Assembly: GCA_043757045.1 (NCBI GenBank)
Contig: JAYVQC010000026.1
Location: 1 to 11,705, forward strand
Origin: JANNGC01 sp043757045
GTDB taxonomy: Bacteria > Verrucomicrobiota > Verrucomicrobiia > Limisphaerales > SIBH01
Direction of reading: 5' to 3'
Length of the DNA stretch: 11,705 nt
Shown piece after piece: positions 7,864-11,705 of the stretch (position 1 is its first letter; each line of letters opens with the position of its first letter). A model generated the notes under the pieces. It saw only the letters and a program-made list of their open reading frames with translations, was not told where the DNA came from and did not search any database. A program made the translations under genes and the position numbers.

Positions 7864-7912
7864 GGCACTGTCAACACCCTCTTTGGAAAATTCTTGCGAC
7901 GTCCGCCTGTGC

Positions 7913-8467
7913 TCAGTCCTTCGACATGTTATCCACGAACGCCGCCACCTGGACGCGCTCCTTGGCCTGATCGCGGGCGTAAAGCACGGTGCTTTCTCCC
8001 GCCGACCCGGTGAAGGGCGCGGCGGCGGGCTGTCCCGGCAACGGCTTCATCATTTCGGCCTTTTCCTTGCGGCGCATAAAACCAAACGCCTTCTCCAAGG
8101 TCGTTTGGATCGCTCCACGATTGAGCAGGCGGAAGCGGCGGATGGATTTGGCGTCCGGCACCTCGCCCTGCACCGACGCGCGCAGCACCGGGTCTTTCAT
8201 CATCTTGCGCTCAATCTCCTCGGACTCATAGACGCCCTTCGCGTAGCAGTAGCTGACGGCTCCAAGCATCTGTTGGCCAGACATCGCGCCGCCTTCCTTG
8301 GGGACCAACGGCACGCCGGTTTTCTCGACGGTTTCCGCCGCGGCGATCCTGACCATCACGGTCACGCCTGGCTCGGCAGGAGACGCGGGCTTTCCTGCCG
8401 CGCCGGGCGCGAACTGGTTGAGGTGAAGGACCGTGCTCTCCGCAGAATTGATTGGTTGGTCACTCAT
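7913..8467 (-). CDS. Stand-alone protein with a transposase N-terminal (DUF772-like) domain
   Basis: A 184-residue protein. Residues 67-128 resemble the DUF772 domain found at the N-terminus of IS5/IS1182-type transposases: M-L-G-A-V-S-Y-C-Y-A-K-G-V, then S-E-E-I-E-R, and the hallmark P-D-A-K-S-I-R-R-F-R at 104-113. No DDE catalytic domain follows. The frame ends after a Pro/Ala-rich linker and a short charged helix (D-Q-A-K-E-R-V-Q-V-A-A-F-V-D). The first 60 residues are low-complexity plus a predicted beta strand (V-T-V-M-V-R-I-A-A-A-E-T-V-E). The ATG at 8467 is preceded by AAGGGAAA; an in-frame GTG at 8491 is possible. There are no IS ends, and codon use and GC look like the neighbours, so a resident DNA-binding protein is more likely than a broken transposon. 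A role in regulation is inference. Confidence 0.75.
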   Translation of the reverse strand: MSDQPINSAESTVLHLNQFAPGAAGKPASPAEPGVTVMVRIAAAETVEKTGVPLVPKEGGAMSGQQMLGAVSYCYAKGVYESEEIERKMMKDPVLRASVQGEVPDAKSIRRFRLLNRGAIQTTLEKAFGFMRRKEKAEMMKPLPGQPAAAPFTGSAGESTVLYARDQAKERVQVAAFVDNMSKD

Positions 8468-8547
8468 AAGTCGGTTTCCCTTTTCGACCACATCAAATCA
8501 CAACGGCGAACCGGCGCGAGTCCAATTTTCCTGAAATTATGGACGCG

Positions 8548-8577
8548 AAAAAGGCGAACGGTTACCCGTTCGCCTTT
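8548..8577 (-). terminator. Rho-independent terminator of the metK-ahcY operon
   Basis: A perfect 12-bp stem AAAGGCGAACGG (8550-8561) / CCGTTCGCCTTT (8566-8577) has a four-base loop. On the minus strand it ends in five T residues (8548-8552 as A), about 22 bp past the ahcY stop codon. It lies between ahcY and the downstream DUF772-like gene, so that gene is probably transcribed separately or only by read-through. Confidence 0.85.
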
Positions 8578-8599
8578 CGTGATTGAGATTTGAGTTCGC

Positions 8600-10066
8600 T
8601 CAGTAGCGGTAGTGCTCGGGCTTGTAAGGGCCGTCCGCCGACACGCCGAGATATTCGGCCTGCTTCTTCGAGAGCTTGGTCAGCACCACGCCGATTTTTT
8701 CGAGGTGCAGGCGGGCCACTTCTTCGTCGAGCTTCTTGGGCAGACGATAGACGCCAACTTTGTAAGTGCCCTTGTTCCGCCAGAGGTCGAGTTGCGCGAG
8801 CACCTGGTTGGAGAATGAGTTCGACATCACGAAGCTCGGATGGCCGGTGGCGCAGCCGAGGTTCACGAGACGGCCTTCCGCCAGCACGTACATCGCCTTG
8901 CCGTTGGCGAAGGTGTATTTGTCGTACTGCGGTTTAATGTTCAGCCTCTTCACGCCCTTGGCAGTGTTCAGGCGGTCCATTTGGATCTCGTTGTCGAAAT
9001 GGCCGATGTTACACACGATGGCCTGGTCTTTCATCTTCGTCATGTGTTCGAAGGTGATGATGTCGCAGTTGCCCGTCGTGGTGACGTAGATGTCCGCCGT
9101 GCCGAGCGTGCTTTCCAACGTGTTGACCTCGAAGCCTTCCATCGCAGCCTGGAGCGCGTTGATGGGGTCGATCTCGGTGACAATGACGCGGGCACCGAAG
9201 CCGCGCAGCGAATGCGCCGAGCCTTTGCCCACGTCGCCGTAGCCACAAACGCAGGCGACCTTGCCGGCGATCATTACGTCCGTGGCGCGCTTGATGCCGT
9301 CCGCCAGCGATTCGCGGCAGCCGTAGAGGTTGTCGAACTTCGATTTGGTCACCGAGTCATTCACGTTGATGCACGGCACGAGTAGCTTGCCCTGTTCGAG
9401 CATCTGGTAGAGGCGATGCACGCCGGTGGTCGTCTCTTCCGAGACGCCGCGCCATTCCTTCACGACGTTGTGCCAGAAGCCGGGGCGTTCCTTGGCCACG
9501 CGCTTGAGCAAGTTCTTGATGACCTGCTCCTCGTGCGAACCACTCGGGCTGTTGACCCAGTTGTCGCCGTTCTCTTGTTGGAAACCTTTGTGGATGAGCA
9601 GCGTCACGTCGCCGCCATCATCAACGACGAGTTCCGGGCCTTTGCCGCCGGGAAACGTCACCGCGTCGAGCGTGCAGTCCCAATACTCTTCCAGCGTCTC
9701 ACCCTTCCACGCGAACACCGGGATGCCGGCCTTCGCGATGGCGGCAGCCGCCTGATCTTGCGTGGAGAAGATGTTGCAGCTCGCCCAGCGCACGTTCGCG
9801 CCGAGATCCACGAGCGTCTCGATGAGAATCGCCGTCTCGGTCGTCATGTGCAACGAGCCGGTGACACGCACGCCCTTGAGCGGTTTGCTCGGCGCGTACT
9901 TCTTGCGGATGGACATCAGGCCGGGCATCTCCTGCTCGGACACGTCAATGGTCTTGCGGCCCCAATCCGCGAGGCTCAGGTCTTTGACTTTGAAGTCTGG
10001 TTTCGGAGCGCCGTTGCCATTCTTGGCAATCTTCGCGCGGGACGGAGGCAGTTTCACAGTGGCCAT
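8600..10066 (-). CDS. ahcY: Adenosylhomocysteinase (S-adenosylhomocysteine hydrolase)
   Basis: Cytoplasmic NAD-dependent enzyme that splits S-adenosylhomocysteine to adenosine and homocysteine, relieving product inhibition of methyltransferases. The protein has 488 residues, in the range of bacterial forms that carry an extra loop. Visible signatures are the substrate-domain segments N-V-R-W-A-S-C-N-I-F-S-T-Q-D and D-D-G-G-D-V-T, the conserved S-E-E-T-T-T-G-V-H-R-L-Y, the N-D-S-V-T-K-S-K-F-D-N stretch, the Rossmann loop G-Y-G-D-V-G-K-G at 275-282 followed by V-T-E-I-D-P, and the C-terminal K-P-E-H-Y-R-Y that reaches the neighbouring subunit's cofactor site. The start at 10066 (M-A-T-V-K) has no good Shine-Dalgarno sequence. 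metK ends 38 bp upstream on the same strand, so the two genes are almost certainly cotranscribed. Confidence 0.98.
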   Translation of the reverse strand: MATVKLPPSRAKIAKNGNGAPKPDFKVKDLSLADWGRKTIDVSEQEMPGLMSIRKKYAPSKPLKGVRVTGSLHMTTETAILIETLVDLGANVRWASCNIFSTQDQAAAAIAKAGIPVFAWKGETLEEYWDCTLDAVTFPGGKGPELVVDDGGDVTLLIHKGFQQENGDNWVNSPSGSHEEQVIKNLLKRVAKERPGFWHNVVKEWRGVSEETTTGVHRLYQMLEQGKLLVPCINVNDSVTKSKFDNLYGCRESLADGIKRATDVMIAGKVACVCGYGDVGKGSAHSLRGFGARVIVTEIDPINALQAAMEGFEVNTLESTLGTADIYVTTTGNCDIITFEHMTKMKDQAIVCNIGHFDNEIQMDRLNTAKGVKRLNIKPQYDKYTFANGKAMYVLAEGRLVNLGCATGHPSFVMSNSFSNQVLAQLDLWRNKGTYKVGVYRLPKKLDEEVARLHLEKIGVVLTKLSKKQAEYLGVSADGPYKPEHYRY

Positions 10067-10104
10067 AATTCAGTTCAATTTCAGTTTGGTTTCAATGTCG
10101 AGAC

Positions 10105-11283
10105 TCAGCGGATCGCCTTCTTGAGCGCGGCCGCCTTGTCAGTCTTTTCCCAGGTCAAATCTTTGTCGTCCTTGCCGAAGTGACCGTAGTTGGTCGTCTT
10201 CCCATAAATCGGACGGAGCAAGTTAAGCTGCTTCACGATGTCCGCCGGCTTGAAGCTGAACACCTGCTCGACCGCCTTCGTGATGGCCGCGTCCGAGATG
10301 CCGCTCTGCGCGGTGCCGAAGGTGTTCACATACACGCTCACCGGTTCGGGATAACCAATCGCGTAGGCGAACTGAATTTCCGCGCGCTTCGCGAGTCCCG
10401 CCGCCACGATGTTCTTCGCCACGTAACGACCCATGTAGGCCGCGCTGCGATCCACCTTGCTCGGATCCTTGCCCGAGAACGCGCCGCCGCCATGACGTCC
10501 GTAGCCACCGTAAGTGTCCACGATGATCTTGCGCCCCGTCAGCCCCGTGTCGCCCTGCGGCCCGCCGACCACGAAACGCCCCGTGGGATTGATGAGATAC
10601 AGCGTGTCCGCCGTGAGCAAATTCTTCGGCAGCACCTTCTTCACGATCTCTTCGATGCAAAATTCCTCGATCTGCTTGTGCTCCACGTCCGCCGTGTGCT
10701 GCGTGGAAATCACGACATTGGAAATCGCGACCGGCTCGTCATTTTCATAAACGACGGAGACCTGCGACTTCGCATCCGGGCGCAGCCAATGCACCTTCCC
10801 GCTCTTGCGAATCTGCGTCAGCCTCCGCCCGAGCCGATGCGCGAACATGATCGGCGCCGGCATCAACTCATCCGTCTCGTCGCTCGCGTAACCGAACATC
10901 AGGCCCTGGTCGCCCGCGCCTTGCTCCGCCTTCTTCTTGCCCTTCGCCGCCTTCGCATCCACGCCCTGCGAGATGTCCGGCGACTGCTGCGTGAGAATCA
11001 CGTTCACGAACACCTTGTCCGCATGAAACACATCGTCGTCGTTCACGTACCCGATCTCGCGAATCGCCGCGCGCGTGATGGCCGGCACGTCGAGCTTCGC
11101 CTTGGTGGTGATTTCCCCGCCCACGATGGCGATGTTCGACTTCACGTACGTCTCGCAAGCCACGCGGCTGTTCTTGTCCTGCGTCAGGCAGGCGTCCAGC
11201 ACGGCGTCCGAAATGGTATCCGCGACCTTGTCCGGATGGCCTTCGCCCACGGACTCCGATGAAAAGATGAATCGATTGCTCAT
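10105..11283 (-). CDS. metK: S-adenosylmethionine synthetase (methionine adenosyltransferase)
   Basis: Makes S-adenosylmethionine from methionine and ATP in the cytoplasm. The 392-residue length is standard. Family signatures are G-E-G-H-P-D-K at 13-19 (ATP/metal binding), the hexapeptide G-A-G-D-Q-G at 122-127 with M-F-G-Y-A after it, and the glycine-rich P-loop-like G-G-G-A-F-S-G-K-D at 265-273. A Lys-rich insertion (K-A-A-K-G-K-K-K-A) precedes the hexapeptide and is longer than in the E. coli enzyme. The start at 11283 gives the expected M-S-N-R-F-I-F-S-S-E-S-V. It is the first gene of the metK-ahcY operon. A promoter and a candidate operator lie 43-85 bp upstream. Confidence 0.98.
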   Translation of the reverse strand: MSNRFIFSSESVGEGHPDKVADTISDAVLDACLTQDKNSRVACETYVKSNIAIVGGEITTKAKLDVPAITRAAIREIGYVNDDDVFHADKVFVNVILTQQSPDISQGVDAKAAKGKKKAEQGAGDQGLMFGYASDETDELMPAPIMFAHRLGRRLTQIRKSGKVHWLRPDAKSQVSVVYENDEPVAISNVVISTQHTADVEHKQIEEFCIEEIVKKVLPKNLLTADTLYLINPTGRFVVGGPQGDTGLTGRKIIVDTYGGYGRHGGGAFSGKDPSKVDRSAAYMGRYVAKNIVAAGLAKRAEIQFAYAIGYPEPVSVYVNTFGTAQSGISDAAITKAVEQVFSFKPADIVKQLNLLRPIYGKTTNYGHFGKDDKDLTWEKTDKAAALKKAIR

Positions 11284-11325
11284 GTAATTTTTCTGCCGAC
11301 AGTTTGACGCCGAAGCTAAATATCG

Positions 11326-11349
11326 ACGTATCTGGATTTGAAGATACGT
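11326..11349. promoter_or_regulatory. Candidate operator: perfect 8-bp inverted repeat overlapping the metK promoter
   Basis: ACGTATCT (11326-11333) and AGATACGT (11342-11349) are exactly complementary with an 8-bp spacer, a geometry suited to a dimeric repressor. The repeat covers the predicted -10 hexamer and the likely transcription start of metK, so a bound protein should block initiation. It could alternatively form a weak RNA hairpin, but it lies at the very start of the transcript. SAM/SAH-responsive repressors of metK/ahcY (MetJ, SahR, SamR types) exist in other bacteria. The sequence is not the MetJ box, and no regulator gene is visible here. Confidence 0.6.
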
Positions 11350-11368
11350 TGAATTGAAGGCGAGTCAA
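11341..11368 (-). promoter_or_regulatory. Predicted sigma-70-type promoter of metK-ahcY
   Basis: On the minus strand TTGACT (11363-11368) matches the -35 consensus at five of six positions. TATCTT (11341-11346) matches the -10 consensus at four of six after a 16-bp spacer. Transcription would start near 11334, giving a 5' leader of about 50 nt. No SAM riboswitch consensus fits into that length. Confidence 0.55.
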
Positions 11369-11383
11369 CGGGGAAGTTTGTTG

Positions 11384-11617
11384 CTAGGAAACTGGCGCGT
11401 CCGGTTCGTGTTCGACTCTAATTCCAATGTGGGCGAAAACATCGGTCTGCAATTCGATCATCTGGATATTTATCTTCTTACCGTCGGGGGTTAGCGGTTT
11501 GGCATCAGTGATCAAAACTGCGTTATGACCGGGTGCCGTATCGCTTACTTCCTTCCCGATTGTCGCGAAGAAATTATGTGCTTCGACGAGTTTAGAGCCT
11601 GTCTGAAAATCAAACAT
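11384..11617 (-). CDS. Small hypothetical protein, possibly 5'-truncated by a repeat
   Basis: Starting from the ATG at 11617 this is a 77-residue acidic protein with no signal peptide or membrane segment and no domain I recognise. The middle (A-P-G-H-N-A-V-L-I-T-D-A-K-P-L) and C-terminus read like a genuine beta-rich fold. GC content is clearly lower than in the neighbouring genes. No ribosome binding site is present: the bases just upstream of the ATG belong to the palindromic repeat at 11623-11665, and the first residues M-F-D-F-Q-T-G may be encoded by the edge of that element. It could be a real short gene or the surviving 3' end of a longer one. It lies upstream of the metK promoter in the same direction. 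Confidence 0.45.
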   Translation of the reverse strand: MFDFQTGSKLVEAHNFFATIGKEVSDTAPGHNAVLITDAKPLTPDGKKINIQMIELQTDVFAHIGIRVEHEPDAPVS

Positions 11618-11694
11618 GGGTAGCACAGGCTACCAGCCTGTGCCGCCGGGCTACCAGCCCGGCGGAAGGGTGAGGGCCGCACGGGCCAGACAGG
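11598..11694. repeat. Palindromic intergenic repeat with tandem hairpins
   Basis: Two adjacent hairpins share the core GGCTACCAGCC: GCACAGGCT-ACC-AGCCTGTGC at 11623-11643 and CCGCCGGGCT/AGCCCGGCGG with an ACC loop at 11643-11665. Around them CCTGTCTG (11598-11605) and CAGACAGG (11687-11694) form an 8-bp terminal inverted repeat, suggesting a unit of about 97 bp. The outer boundary is less certain than the two hairpins, and the element may continue towards the window edge. Confidence 0.65.
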
Positions 11695-11705
11695 GTAACT
11701 CGAAC

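Larger units (their letters stand above)
7627..7912. other. Structured intergenic region, possible minus-strand small RNA or long 3' UTR
   Basis: No convincing gene occupies these 286 bases. On the minus strand there is a TTGACA hexamer (7869-7874) with only a poor -10 match downstream, and a strong terminator hairpin ends the region (7661-7704). A near-direct repeat starting CATCAAA(A)GAACA occurs at 7790-7817 and 7842-7863. A further hairpin can form from GGTCTGACC (7746-7754) and GGCCTGACC (7763-7771), with 7 of 9 positions paired. The region could be the long 3' UTR of the DUF772-like gene or a separate noncoding RNA of roughly 180 nt. I tried to match it to 6S, SRP RNA, tmRNA and hammerhead patterns without success. 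Confidence 0.4.

Noticed and set aside
7661..7870. tRNA, SRP RNA, tmRNA, 6S RNA or hammerhead ribozyme in the intergenic region
   Set aside because: Some short matches exist (GGTCAGG, TTCGAA, TGATGAG), but the required conserved loops and stems around them are absent, so no known RNA class was called.
7913..8467. Degraded insertion sequence
   Set aside because: There are no terminal inverted repeats around the gene, no remnants of a DDE domain in flanking frames, and the C-terminus ends cleanly. A stand-alone protein is the better reading.
11284..11383. SAM riboswitch upstream of metK
   Set aside because: The predicted leader is only about 50 nt, and I could not find the conserved core helices of the SAM-I, SAM-II or SAM-IV classes. 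The palindrome fits a DNA operator better.

Overview
The window looks like a high-GC chromosomal segment from a verrucomicrobial bacterium (Verrucomicrobiota, Pedosphaera/Limisphaerales-like). The main reasons are a 1185-residue PVC-type dehydrogenase/HEAT/cytochrome c protein, a C-terminal tail ending in an F-F-R-V-Q motif typical of large surface proteins in this phylum, a stand-alone DUF772-like protein, and several short palindromic intergenic repeats. This placement is inferred from gene content; no 16S rRNA gene is present.

Layout. Positions 1-144 carry the 3' end of an unknown secreted or surface protein on the plus strand. It converges on rpoN (sigma-54, minus strand), which has a clear Rho-independent terminator. 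A 348-bp repeat-rich intergenic region follows, with an inverted-repeat element and a second stem-loop. Next is a plus-strand YycJ/WalJ-type metallo-beta-lactamase-fold hydrolase, whose stop lies 7 bp from the stop of the convergent giant PVC cytochrome c gene. A plus-strand amidohydrolase diverges from that gene, and its N-terminal coding region or leader contains a REP-like double hairpin. After a 286-bp intergenic region with a minus-strand terminator comes a small minus-strand protein resembling only the N-terminal domain of IS5/IS1182-type transposases. The right end is a minus-strand metK-ahcY operon followed by a terminator. At the right edge a small hypothetical ORF abuts another palindromic repeat.

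How the genes work together. metK makes S-adenosylmethionine (SAM) and ahcY removes the S-adenosylhomocysteine (SAH) left after methyl transfer, so the operon is a coherent SAM-cycle unit. A perfect 8-bp inverted repeat overlaps the predicted -10 element of its promoter and is a good candidate operator. The other genes look like independent transcription units: RpoN is a global regulator, the PVC cytochrome is probably periplasmic and redox-active, and the two metallohydrolases are of unknown substrate. I see no CRISPR array, rRNA, tRNA, phage module or intact insertion sequence. The less explained parts are the stand-alone transposase-like domain protein, the structured intergenic region beside it, the metK operator, and three unrelated palindromic repeats.
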